Source: CALCMJ01 sp964475415 (GTDB lineage Bacteria; Bacteroidota; Bacteroidia; Chitinophagales; Saprospiraceae). Taken from it: a stretch of DNA of 55,229 nucleotides. The DNA is taken from assembly GCA_964475415.1 (NCBI GenBank), contig CAYYWZ010000021.1, positions 1 through 55,229 on the forward strand, written 5' to 3'. The notes below the pieces were generated by a model, which worked only from the letters and a program-made list of their open reading frames with translations, was not told the DNA's origin and ran no database searches. This document shows positions 1 to 8,653 of this stretch, in pieces; the stretch's first letter is position 1, and each line of letters starts with the position of its first letter. The position numbers and the translations under genes were made by a program.

Positions 1-1
1 T

Positions 2-97
2 AATTATTATAAACAACAACTATCAAGACCTACTATTATAATTGGAGATTTTAATAGTAATCAAATTTGGGATAGAAAACCTAAAGTTGGGGACTAG
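2..97 (+). pseudogene. 3' remnant of an endonuclease/exonuclease/phosphatase (EEP) family gene
   Basis: An open frame enters from the left edge and stops at TAG 95-97. It encodes about 31 residues containing PTIIIGDFNSNQIWD, which matches the GDFN metal/catalytic motif of the EEP (exonuclease III/DNase I-like) superfamily. In this family roughly 80-120 residues, including the SDH motif, normally follow GDFN; here the frame stops only 15 residues after it. The gene is therefore 3'-truncated or frameshifted, probably a decayed remnant, although an unusual ending cannot be excluded because most of the gene lies outside the window. Confidence 0.5.
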
Positions 98-112
98 CGA
101 TAATTACAATAA

Positions 113-147
113 CTCACTCGTGCCTAGTGAGAAACTATATATAGTTT
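113..147. repeat. Two adjacent palindromes, possible two-way terminator
   Basis: CTCACT (113-118) pairs with AGTGAG (126-131). Directly after it lies the perfect 16-base palindrome AAACTATATATAGTTT (132-147). They sit between the end of the EEP remnant on the plus strand and the end of the SDR gene on the minus strand, where a shared transcription terminator would be expected. No long T-run follows, so termination is only a guess. Confidence 0.35.
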
Positions 148-182
148 AGCTATTGTATATCCCATAACTTATATCTATAATT

Positions 183-1745
183 CTACCAATCTATAGGTCT
201 GTAATCTTTTAAAAATTTACCGCACCAGTGCTTACCTGTGTTGATGCCATCTATGAGAGGATCTAGTACTCTTGCGGCGCCATCTACTATGTCTAAGGGT
301 GGTTGGAAGTCATGTACTTCTTCTTTGAATTTAGCGAGATCAGCAGGGTCTTCATCCGTAACCCAGCCGGTATCTACAGCGTTCATATAGATTCCGTACT
401 TGGCAAAATCCGAAGCTGCAGTATGTGTCATCATATTCAGAGCTGCCTTAGCCATATTTGTATGCGGGTGTCTATCCTCTTTATGGAATCTATGAAATTT
501 TCCTTCCATTGCAGATACATTCATAATGTGCTTCATACCAGTTTGCTCGCGTTTCATGAGTTCTGCTAGTCGGTTACATAGCACAAAGGGCGCAACAGCA
601 TTTACAAGTTGTACCTCTAGCATTTCATTAGTATTGATCTCTCCTAATTTAAGTCTCCAGCTATTGACCTTTCTAAGATCTACTTGCTGTAAGTCAGCGT
701 CTAGTTTTCCTTCTGGAAAGACATCATCTTCTTGCAGGGAATTATCTATGCTGTAAGGTATCTGTGACAACTTAGCTGATGCTGTAATACCAATGCCTAA
801 TTGTTTGCCATTCCAGGATACGGGAAGATTTTTGTCATTATTAGAAGTTAGTGAATGAGCTTTTAGTTGGTTGATACAAGCAGCGTGATCTTCTAGAATC
901 TCTTGTGCTAAGATAGGCAACTCTTTGATATCCTTAGTTTCATTAGGCATCAGGTGCTTGTAGAAGCCTGAGGGTCTGCGAACCGTTTGAGCAGCATTAT
1001 TGATAAGTATATCTAGGCGATCATACTGTTGTATTATAAAGTCGCAAAAAATCTCAACACTGGGAATATGTCGGAGATCGAGTCCATGTATCTTGAGTCT
1101 AGATGCCCATTTATTGAAGTCTGGTTCCTGGGCATATCGTATGGCAGAATCTGCTGGAAAGCGTGTGGTTGCAATTACTGTTGCACCTGCTCGTAACATC
1201 ATAAGTGTGATGTGATATCCTATTTTGAGTCTTGAGCCAGTAACTAATGCTACTTGCCCTCTGAGGTCTGCTTTCTGAAATCTTTTAGCATAATTAAAGT
1301 CTCCACATTCAGGACACATGCTATCATAGAAATGATGTACCTGTCTATATTTTGTTTTACATACATAGCAGTTACGTGGAGATTCTAGGAGGCTAGCTTC
1401 ATGCTCTTCTTTTCCTGTCAAAGCTATCATTTGCGGCGCTTGAAAAATACTGGCTTCTCTGGCGCTTCGAATTCCAGTGTGCTTACGAGCGTGCTTATCC
1501 CGCTCTACCATTTTACGTTTTGCAGCTTTTTTAGCATCTTTTCTTCGGCGACTATACTCTTCTCGATTGGGTCTAGATAGTAGACCTGCAGCTTTCATCA
1601 GAGCTGTTTTTTTCTCCCTAGGTAATTCGAATAAGAAATTGGTATCTCCTAGAAGCGTCTCTAGCACTTTTATGCACTTATCTATTTCTTCGATGGAAAG
1701 ATCTGTAGCTGCTTCTTCAGTTTCTTCTTTGGAACTTGTATTCAT
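183..1745 (-). CDS. Zinc-ribbon plus short-chain dehydrogenase/reductase (SDR) fold protein with altered active site
   Basis: The 520-residue protein has a charged, Lys/Arg-rich N-terminal region (about 1-120) and a four-cysteine zinc ribbon (C126, C129, C144, C147). A Rossmann-fold SDR domain runs from about 162 to the end, with TGSRLKIG (169-176), NNAA (249-252) and NVS (409-411). Ordinary SDRs are about 250 residues, so the N-terminal half is an addition; there is also an insertion of about 120 residues after NNAA. The usual catalytic YxxxK reads TNMAK (429-433), so Tyr is replaced by Thr while Lys stays. The SDR fold is clear from sequence; the substrate is unknown and classical oxidoreductase chemistry is doubtful. 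It follows the HerA-like ATPase gene by 60 bases on the same strand and may be co-transcribed with it. Confidence 0.8.
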   Translation of the reverse strand: MNTSSKEETEEAATDLSIEEIDKCIKVLETLLGDTNFLFELPREKKTALMKAAGLLSRPNREEYSRRRKDAKKAAKRKMVERDKHARKHTGIRSAREASIFQAPQMIALTGKEEHEASLLESPRNCYVCKTKYRQVHHFYDSMCPECGDFNYAKRFQKADLRGQVALVTGSRLKIGYHITLMMLRAGATVIATTRFPADSAIRYAQEPDFNKWASRLKIHGLDLRHIPSVEIFCDFIIQQYDRLDILINNAAQTVRRPSGFYKHLMPNETKDIKELPILAQEILEDHAACINQLKAHSLTSNNDKNLPVSWNGKQLGIGITASAKLSQIPYSIDNSLQEDDVFPEGKLDADLQQVDLRKVNSWRLKLGEINTNEMLEVQLVNAVAPFVLCNRLAELMKREQTGMKHIMNVSAMEGKFHRFHKEDRHPHTNMAKAALNMMTHTAASDFAKYGIYMNAVDTGWVTDEDPADLAKFKEEVHDFQPPLDIVDGAARVLDPLIDGINTGKHWCGKFLKDYRPIDW

Positions 1746-1805
1746 ACTATTGTCATTAGCTACGCTTGTTTATTTAATAAGTTAATGATTTTATTTCTTC
1801 ATAGA

Positions 1806-4274
1806 CTATCGAGTAGCGATTACAGTTCTTCCATCTTTAGCTTTCCAGAAGGGCACCCAAGCAACAATCATTTCATCTACTTTAATATCTGTTCTTCTAG
1901 GCGTTATTTCTTTTTCTGTAACACCTAGAGAAACCGTATCCCATTTTACTTTTATCTCTTCTACTTTTTCTTTGAGTTCTTGCTCTAGTTCTTCCTGCGT
2001 GATCATTAATTCTTCTAAGTCCTCTTTGGCTGCTTCTACTTTCTGGGCCGCCTTTCTCCTCATTCTGGATTTAGAAGTTGCGGAACTTATAGACCTAGAA
2101 CGTTTTCTTACAAAAACAGAAAATATAGTCTCAGCTATACCTACCATCTCTGCAGTTTTTCGATCTCTAGCATCTGCTTTTGCAGCATCAAGATCTTGTT
2201 CTTCTTTACGTATTTTTTCTTCTATTCTGTCAAATTTTACTTCGTACTTTTCTTGTAAAGTATCGAGCTCTTCGTCTCTCTCTTCTCTCGCTGCTTGTTG
2301 CACACGACTGAGGAAGGACTGGTTAGACTCATCTTGTTCCTTGTATATCTTAAGATCTTTGTGCTCCATAGTTATATGCTTTTTATTCTGATAGAGCCAG
2401 TCTGATAAGTCCTTGTTTACTTGCTTAAGTTCCTTAGCGGAATTCATACTGTCAGGTACCGTGTAGAAATCTACAGAAACTCCTTCAGGGTGATCGGGTT
2501 TTGGGAAAACATCTTTTTCCCAGTTATCTAGCTGTGTAGCATTTTTCCATTCAGCTCTACCAAAATCATCAGGTGGAGAAACTAACAATGCTTTATTTTC
2601 AATGATGTCTATATCTCGTTTGCTGTCATAATATCTCACCTTACAATTACTGATAAGGTGGGGTAGGTAGGCTAAGCTTAATTGCTCATCACTATTCAGA
2701 ATTCTTGCTGCCTCAGATGATGATTTCCAAACAGAAAAATAGCGTTGGTCTACAGCATGATCTAAGGAAGGAGCAACCTCTACATTTACAGATTTTTCTG
2801 ATTTGCTTTGAGAAATATTTTGATTTAGATTAGCTTTTGTGTTTTGTTGTAAATCTTCTTTTCTACTGGCCATGAGTGTTTTGACCTGAGGTCTAGTCAT
2901 AGGTCCACGAAGATAGGATAAGGCCCATCGTGTGTGATAGACAATAGGTGCAGTATCGTGTACATTATGCATAAGAAAAACTCGAGAAGATAGAGAAGTG
3001 ATTATTTTACTAAAGTCATGTTTGCCAGCTGCTCCAGCTTCTGCTATGGCGCCTTCTAATCCATCGAGCACCCTCATCTTGTCTCTTTCTGTTTGTAGCT
3101 TTCCTATGAACCAAGTTCCGGCATTGGATAATCCTTTATAGTCTATATCTACAGGGTTTTGTGTAACTAGAACTGCGCCCACACCGTATGCTCTTGCTTG
3201 CTTGAGAATAGTGAGTAGAGGTTTCTTGGAAGGAGGATTAGCGGTAGGGGGGAAGTAACCAAAGATCTCATCAAAATATAAGAGACTTCTAAGGCTAGTT
3301 GTTCCTGATTGCTTTCTCATCCAACTGATAAGACTGTTGAGAAGCAGCGTAACAAAAAACATACGTTCTGACTCGGATAGGTGAGCGATGTAGAAAATGC
3401 TATGCTTGGGTTTTCCTTCTGGTGTATAATACAATTGCTCGATGTCCATCGGTACGCCCTCTAACCAATATTTAAATTGAGGTGAGGCTATCAAACTGTT
3501 AAAGGACATGGCTAGATCGAATCTGTCTTTCTCCGGAAAAAAGGTGTCTACATCAAAAACACCAAGTTGCTGGAATGGAGGACTCTGCACACCTTTTATA
3601 ATTGTAGCCAGATCTAGATCCTCATTTTTCTTCCAGTAATGTTCGAATAAGTTAGAAAGAAGAATACCTTCTTTACTTCTTACTGGATCTACCTTAAGAT
3701 TAATCATGCCGAGTAGGGCAGCGACAGTGCCTTGGATTCTTTCTCTTATCATTTCTGCCTCACTTTCAAAATCTACTGAGGGCGCAGAAAAGGATCCCAT
3801 TATATTGATAGGGATTCCGGCATCCGATCCAGGTGTATATATTGTGTAGTCTACCGCATTCTTTAGATTTCGGATTCTTTGTAGATCCTGTCCCCATGAA
3901 TCTATTCCTTTTTTCCATTTGTCGGCTATAGAAGCAGCGTACTCCTCCGTAGTCATTCCTTTTCTCCCTGCATCATCTTTGTTGATCCATTTTGCAAAAT
4001 CATCTGGAGAGAGATTTTCGAACTGTAACATAAGATTTGTCATGTCTCCTTTAGGATCTATGATGAGTGCTGGTACCTTGTCTATGGCTGCCTCTTCTAG
4101 AAGACCTATGCAGAGTCCTGTCTTACCACTACCTGTCATACCCACACATACTGCATGCGTTGTAAGATCTCTAGAATCATAGTTTACAGAATCATCTAGA
4201 ATGGTAGAACTATCAATATCATATTTGGCTCCGAGGTAGAAAGAACCTAACTGTTCAGGAGGAGAAGTAACCAT
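1806..4274 (-). CDS. HerA/FtsK-like P-loop ATPase with C-terminal coiled coil
   Basis: The 822-residue protein has a Walker A motif GMTGSGKT (45-52), a nearby DPKGD segment, and a Walker B-like region LLYFDEIFGYFPP. It then has a segment on Gln/Asn-containing conserved strands (VLVTQNPVDIDYKG) as in HerA/VirB4/FtsK-type ATPases that move DNA or protein polymers. From about residue 630 to 775 it is a strongly charged coiled coil rich in Glu and Lys, interrupted by a basic patch (RKRSRS). Family members of this length are often annotated as DUF87 or ATP-binding protein with unknown substrate. There is no NurA, SIR2 or other known HerA partner beside it; the neighbour is the zinc-ribbon SDR protein. 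The start was chosen at the first ATG of the frame, shortly before the first conserved strand. Confidence 0.8.
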   Translation of the reverse strand: MVTSPPEQLGSFYLGAKYDIDSSTILDDSVNYDSRDLTTHAVCVGMTGSGKTGLCIGLLEEAAIDKVPALIIDPKGDMTNLMLQFENLSPDDFAKWINKDDAGRKGMTTEEYAASIADKWKKGIDSWGQDLQRIRNLKNAVDYTIYTPGSDAGIPINIMGSFSAPSVDFESEAEMIRERIQGTVAALLGMINLKVDPVRSKEGILLSNLFEHYWKKNEDLDLATIIKGVQSPPFQQLGVFDVDTFFPEKDRFDLAMSFNSLIASPQFKYWLEGVPMDIEQLYYTPEGKPKHSIFYIAHLSESERMFFVTLLLNSLISWMRKQSGTTSLRSLLYFDEIFGYFPPTANPPSKKPLLTILKQARAYGVGAVLVTQNPVDIDYKGLSNAGTWFIGKLQTERDKMRVLDGLEGAIAEAGAAGKHDFSKIITSLSSRVFLMHNVHDTAPIVYHTRWALSYLRGPMTRPQVKTLMASRKEDLQQNTKANLNQNISQSKSEKSVNVEVAPSLDHAVDQRYFSVWKSSSEAARILNSDEQLSLAYLPHLISNCKVRYYDSKRDIDIIENKALLVSPPDDFGRAEWKNATQLDNWEKDVFPKPDHPEGVSVDFYTVPDSMNSAKELKQVNKDLSDWLYQNKKHITMEHKDLKIYKEQDESNQSFLSRVQQAAREERDEELDTLQEKYEVKFDRIEEKIRKEEQDLDAAKADARDRKTAEMVGIAETIFSVFVRKRSRSISSATSKSRMRRKAAQKVEAAKEDLEELMITQEELEQELKEKVEEIKVKWDTVSLGVTEKEITPRRTDIKVDEMIVAWVPFWKAKDGRTVIATR

Positions 4275-4582
4275 ATGTATATATTATAAATTTGTTATAT
4301 GTGACAAATCTCGTAAAACTTTGACAGATAACTAAATTACAAATGATCTATCTTTTACTATACCTAAAGTATTAAGCGTTGTTTTATAGATAATTGAGGA
4401 CAGAAGGCAAAGGAAGGTAAGTATCGCTTTGGTTTTGTATGTCAAAAAATAAACTTCACCTTTTTAACGTTTCTTTTCTTAGATTTTAAAAGTAATAATA
4501 GTAGAAGAACTTTGGTTGATTCCCCAGCGATTCTAGTCAACTAGTACCATTGGGATGTATATGATTTTGCCAATTTAGGCAT
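4275..4582. other. Intergenic region without a recognised gene
   Basis: About 300 AT-rich bases separate the start of the HerA-like gene from the terminator of sucC. It should contain the promoter of the HerA-like gene, but I find no clean TAnnTTTG element on the minus strand. No reading frame here looks protein-coding. Confidence 0.5.
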
Positions 4583-4618
4583 AAAAAAAACCTAGAAGTT
4601 TTGCTTCCAGGTTTTTTT
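4583..4618 (-). terminator. Rho-independent terminator of sucC
   Basis: AACCTAGAAG and CTTCCAGGTT form a 10-base stem with one mismatch around a five-base loop, with A-runs on the left and T-runs on the right. On the minus strand it reads stem-loop then a long T-run about 20 bases past the sucC stop codon. Its symmetry would let it work in both directions. Confidence 0.85.
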
Positions 4619-4636
4619 AACTTTAGTTCTTACCTA

Positions 4637-5839
4637 CTAGGCAAGCACTTCTTTTACTTTATCTGCAGCTTCTTTCAGCAGTATTGCTGATTGCACTTCT
4701 AATCCACTCTCGTCGATAATCTTCTTTGCAATATCCGCATTGGTACCTTGTAATCTTACTATGATAGGAACTGATATATTACCCATATTATTATAAGCCT
4801 CTACGACTCCATTAGCTACTCTGTCACATCTAACTATACCACCAAATATATTGATGAGAATAGCTTTGACATTAGGATCTCTAAGGATAATTCTAAAAGC
4901 TTGTTCTACTCTTTCTGCATCGGCTGTTCCTCCTACATCTAAGAAGTTGGCAGGTGATCCACCAGATAGTTTTATAATATCCATCGTAGCCATAGCTAGT
5001 CCTGCACCGTTGACCATACAGCCTACATTTCCATCTAGGTTGACAAAATTCAGTCCGTAACTTTTAGCTTCTACCTCGGTTGCATCTTCTTCCAGCTCGT
5101 CTCTCTGCTCAGCTAACTCTGGATGTCTGAACAAAGCATTCTCATCTAGGGAGACCTTACAATCTACAGCAATAATTCTATCGTCACCAGTTTGTAGACA
5201 AGGATTGATCTCAAATAGAGATGCATCCGATCCTACAAAGGCTTTGTAGAGAGAGCCTATAAATTTAACCATTCCCTTAAACGCTACACCTGATAGTCCT
5301 AAGTTGAAAGCAATCTTTCTTGTTTGGAAAGGCATCATTCCTAATAATGGATCAATGTATTCCTTGTGCACAAGATGAGGAGTAGTCTCTGCAACATGCT
5401 CGATATCCATTCCACCTTCAGTAGAATAGATAATGACATTTTGCTTACGATCTCTGTCCATTAGGATAGAGACATAGTACTCTTTACAAGCATCGAAATC
5501 TGGTGCATATACATCTTCTGCGATAAGTACTTTTCTTACTTTTTTTCCTTCACCATCCATCCCTCCTGGAGTCTGTGGTGTTTTTAGCATCATGCCTAGA
5601 ATGGCTCCAGCCTGCTCTTTTAGCTCATCGTTATTTTTTACAAGCTTGATTCCTCCACCTTTTCCTCTTCCTCCTGCATGGATCTGAGCTTTTACAACAG
5701 CTACATTGACACCACTATCTTCTACGATTTTTTTGTAAGCAGCCTCTGCTTCTTCGACATTTTCAGCTAATATTCCTGGTTGTATCGCTACGCCATATTT
5801 TTCTAGTAGCTGTTTTCCTTGGTACTCATGTAGATTCAT
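4637..5839 (-). CDS. sucC: ADP-forming succinate-CoA ligase, beta subunit
   Basis: This is the beta subunit of the citric-acid-cycle enzyme that converts succinyl-CoA to succinate with formation of ATP or GTP. The 400-residue product has the normal length. It begins with MNLHEYQGKQLL, typical of the family, followed by an ATP-grasp domain (Gly-rich HAGGRGKGGGIKLV near 51-65) and a C-terminal CoA-ligase domain with VNGAGLAMATMDI and NIFGGIVRCD. The alpha subunit gene sucD is not adjacent, so the two subunits are encoded separately in this genome. It lies 20 bases behind the M43 protease gene with no terminator between, so read-through is possible. Confidence 0.97.
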   Translation of the reverse strand: MNLHEYQGKQLLEKYGVAIQPGILAENVEEAEAAYKKIVEDSGVNVAVVKAQIHAGGRGKGGGIKLVKNNDELKEQAGAILGMMLKTPQTPGGMDGEGKKVRKVLIAEDVYAPDFDACKEYYVSILMDRDRKQNVIIYSTEGGMDIEHVAETTPHLVHKEYIDPLLGMMPFQTRKIAFNLGLSGVAFKGMVKFIGSLYKAFVGSDASLFEINPCLQTGDDRIIAVDCKVSLDENALFRHPELAEQRDELEEDATEVEAKSYGLNFVNLDGNVGCMVNGAGLAMATMDIIKLSGGSPANFLDVGGTADAERVEQAFRIILRDPNVKAILINIFGGIVRCDRVANGVVEAYNNMGNISVPIIVRLQGTNADIAKKIIDESGLEVQSAILLKEAADKVKEVLA

Positions 5840-5859
5840 AAAATGTTTTCAGTTTTGTT

Positions 5860-7374
5860 TTATTTGTTAATGATAATCTTCTCAGTAAGAATTCCTTGTT
5901 GAGATGCGAAATTAAGAATATACACGCCATCATTTATATCCGAAATATCTAGTTTGATTTGTTGTATTCCAGATTTGATGTTTTGCTGGTTATACGTTTT
6001 AACTGCTCTTCCTGCTATGTCATATAGAGAGAAAATTCCGTCAACACCTTCCTTAGACTCTATATCTACTGTAATTGAGCCCGCTCCATTAGTAGGGTTA
6101 GGAATAACAGAAAAACTATTGACTACATCTAGATCGTTTACAGCTGTACTAGAGACAGAAGGGGTCATGAAAATTCTATTTCCTCCCTCAGAACAGTTAC
6201 CTACCTCAGAAAAAGGAATTACTTGCCAGTTGTATACCTTGTTAGGTTCTAAATCCTGAACGACAAAACTAGTTTCAGTTGTCAAATAATTTAATGATGC
6301 ACTTCCAGATAATTCTAGAATATATCCAGTTGCATGTTCTACTGGCTCCCATGTAAATTCTACAAAATCAAAAAAGTCAACAACCTTAAGACCCCCAACT
6401 CCTGCTTCTGGAGTTACTAAAACTATACTGTCGACTGTAGGCATTGTATCAGGCTCATAAGAAGATCTTATGTATGCTCTTCTATTAGAATCAAAATCTA
6501 CGTGCACGATATCCACTTGATCGTTAGTGAAATGCTCATCTTCACAATTAAAGTAATACGCCATATAGTTTTCTGGATCTGTTTCTATTAGGTCTCCATT
6601 TCTATCATAAACTATATAAGGATTGACACAGGTAGAAATACCCTGACCAAATCCATAATCTACTGGTGTATCACAAACAAAGTCTGCAGCTATCTCACAG
6701 TTAGATCTATCAACAAGCTCTACTGGAACAGTAGCTGATTGGCTAGATCCAGTTTCCAGAAGTGTAACCGTTTCTCCATGAATAGCTGGATTATATGGTG
6801 TATCTTCCCATCCTCTATGTGGATGTGCTAAGCTGAAAAAATGACCAGCCTCATGAGTAAGAGTAGAAGATACTGAAGTTATATCTGATTGCTGCACAAC
6901 AATATAATCACCACCTGGAGTATAATAACCCGCAACACCGTCACCTGCAGATTGCACTATGAAAACATTCATAGCAGAATCATTCTTTCTATTGTTTAGA
7001 TACTGAAAAGCAGAACTAGGATTATTTGCTGCTACATCATTGTTATGTTGTAGTGGTTCTCCAGCTAGATAGAAAACAACTTGATGCGGATCATAATGCT
7101 CGTTAAGTGTGCACAAGGCGCTCAATATTGATTTGAATGGTGTGTGTCCGCCACCGGTAGAACTTCCCACCGAGTGGAATTGTACAGGTACAAATCTATT
7201 ATCTACAAGTTTCTTCCCGATTGTTTTTAGGGCTCGTTTGTTAGCTAATAGGTGCTCTTTTTCTATTTCTGTGGCTTTATTCCCACATTTGTGCGTCCCC
7301 TGCGCAGAAACAGTAGAGAACGATAAGCCTACTGTAAGCAAAAAAAGTAGGAAGGAATTAATAAATAATTTCAT
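5860..7374 (-). CDS. Secreted M43 (pappalysin-like) zinc metalloprotease with T9SS sorting domain
   Basis: The 504-residue protein starts with a signal peptide (hydrophobic to about residue 23, ending SAQ). The catalytic zinc motif HEAGHFFSLAH is at 174-184, and a Met-turn-like NYMAY follows, as in M43 metzincins. A fibronectin type III-like domain follows at about 330-405 (TGYILELSG, YNWQVIPF). The C-terminal 80 residues are a type IX secretion sorting domain (SVIPNPTNG, SLYDIAGR, KIIINK end), so the protein is predicted to cross the outer membrane by T9SS and be released or anchored outside. Cysteines are frequent, suggesting disulfides. The substrate is unknown. Confidence 0.93.
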   Translation of the reverse strand: MKLFINSFLLFLLTVGLSFSTVSAQGTHKCGNKATEIEKEHLLANKRALKTIGKKLVDNRFVPVQFHSVGSSTGGGHTPFKSILSALCTLNEHYDPHQVVFYLAGEPLQHNNDVAANNPSSAFQYLNNRKNDSAMNVFIVQSAGDGVAGYYTPGGDYIVVQQSDITSVSSTLTHEAGHFFSLAHPHRGWEDTPYNPAIHGETVTLLETGSSQSATVPVELVDRSNCEIAADFVCDTPVDYGFGQGISTCVNPYIVYDRNGDLIETDPENYMAYYFNCEDEHFTNDQVDIVHVDFDSNRRAYIRSSYEPDTMPTVDSIVLVTPEAGVGGLKVVDFFDFVEFTWEPVEHATGYILELSGSASLNYLTTETSFVVQDLEPNKVYNWQVIPFSEVGNCSEGGNRIFMTPSVSSTAVNDLDVVNSFSVIPNPTNGAGSITVDIESKEGVDGIFSLYDIAGRAVKTYNQQNIKSGIQQIKLDISDINDGVYILNFASQQGILTEKIIINK

Positions 7375-7478
7375 GTGTTATAATTTTTCTGTCTGTAAAT
7401 ATATTACTACTAAGCTTAGAACAGTGAGTAAACATAAGCTTTTCTTAATATGTTTTGAAAATTTAATTCTTATTAACC

Positions 7479-7486
7479 CAAAGATA
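7479..7486 (-). promoter_or_regulatory. -7 promoter element of the M43 protease gene
   Basis: Minus-strand TATCTTTG fits the Bacteroidota -7 consensus TAnnTTTG and lies about 105 bases before the start codon. A matching TTG at -33 is not obvious. Confidence 0.5.
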
Positions 7487-7556
7487 CGGCTAGAATATTT
7501 TAAATAAGTTCCTTTATAAGACATTTACATAAAGTCAATAAGAATTCAAAAATTCA

Positions 7557-7564
7557 TACATTTG
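7557..7564 (+). promoter_or_regulatory. -7 promoter element of mdh
   Basis: TACATTTG followed by CACC is an exact TAnnTTTG match, 47 bases before the mdh start codon. The -33 TTG is not clearly present. Confidence 0.6.
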
Positions 7565-7611
7565 CACCAAATTTATATCAAAATTAAATTTATTCATCTA
7601 AAAAAGTAATA

Positions 7612-8547
7612 ATGACTAAAGTAACAGTTGTGGGAGCGGGTAATGTAGGAGCCACTGTGGCGAATGTGTTAGCTCACAAAGATATCGTAAAAGAGGTAGT
7701 TTTATTGGATCTAAAAGGAGACTTTGCTAAGGGTAAAGCTCTAGATTCTTGGCAACAAGCACCTATCGATTATTATAGCACTAAATTGACAGGTACAGAT
7801 AAGTATACTGCAACAAGAAATTCAGATATTGTAGTGATAACAGCAGGTATACCAAGAAAACCTGGTATGAGTAGAGATGATCTCATTACTATTAATGCTA
7901 AAATTGTAGTATCAGTGACTCAGTCTATTCTTAAGTATTCTAAGAATCCGATCATCATATTAGTTTCTAATCCACTAGATGTAATGACGCACGCTGCGTT
8001 CAAGGCTTCTAAACTTAAGTCTAATAGAGTATTTGGGATGGCAGGTATTTTAGATACCGCTCGTTACAGAGCTTTCCTAGCTACAGAGCTTAAAGTTTCT
8101 CCTAAAGATATACAGGCAGTACTTATGGGAGGACATGGTGATACTATGGTTCCACTTCCTAGATATACAACAGTAGCAGGAATTCCAGTTACTGAAATGA
8201 TCGATAAAGAAAAGTTGAACGCTATAGTAGAAAGAACAAAGAAAGGTGGTGGAGAACTTGTAAAATTAATGGGTACTTCTGCATGGTATGCACCTGGAGC
8301 TGCCGCGGCACAGATGGTAGAATCGATTGTGAGAGATGAAAATAGAATCTTCCCATGTTGCGTTATGCTTAACGGAGAATACGGGCTTAAAAACATGTAT
8401 TTAGGGGCTCCAGTAAAACTAGGGAAGAATGGAATTACTGAAGTTTTAGAACTGCAGCTTAACAAGAGAGAGATGAAAAGCTTGCACAAGTCTGCTGATG
8501 CAGTAAAATCAGTAATAGCTAAATTCAAAAAAATGAAGTTAGTTTAA
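7612..8547 (+). CDS. mdh: Malate dehydrogenase, LDH-like type
   Basis: It catalyses NAD-dependent interconversion of malate and oxaloacetate in the citric acid cycle. The 311-residue product has the normal length for the lactate-dehydrogenase-like bacterial class. An N-terminal NAD-binding glycine motif GAGNVGATVA is at 8-17, followed by ITAGIPRKPGMSRDDL (substrate loop with the Arg pair), VSNPLDVMTH, and the catalytic region GGHGDTMVPLPR. It is monocistronic by spacing, with its own -7 element. With sucC 2 kb away, two TCA-cycle genes lie in the same region but in opposite directions. Confidence 0.97.
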   Translation: MTKVTVVGAGNVGATVANVLAHKDIVKEVVLLDLKGDFAKGKALDSWQQAPIDYYSTKLTGTDKYTATRNSDIVVITAGIPRKPGMSRDDLITINAKIVVSVTQSILKYSKNPIIILVSNPLDVMTHAAFKASKLKSNRVFGMAGILDTARYRAFLATELKVSPKDIQAVLMGGHGDTMVPLPRYTTVAGIPVTEMIDKEKLNAIVERTKKGGGELVKLMGTSAWYAPGAAAAQMVESIVRDENRIFPCCVMLNGEYGLKNMYLGAPVKLGKNGITEVLELQLNKREMKSLHKSADAVKSVIAKFKKMKLV

Positions 8548-8653
8548 TATTTCTGACATACTCTTAATCAATAGTTAGAGTATAATGTGTAAGGTTAACA
8601 GAAGTATGTAAACTTATAATAATATTCTATGTTAACTATATAACACTAGAAAT

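Noticed and set aside
1806..4274. HerA-type anti-phage defence system
   Set aside because: No NurA, SIR2, DUF4297 or nuclease partner lies beside the ATPase; the neighbour is an SDR-fold protein.
8548..8653. Terminator between mdh and the peroxiredoxin-like gene
   Set aside because: ATACTCT/AGAGTAT can pair around a loop, but no T-run follows, so it was not listed as a terminator.
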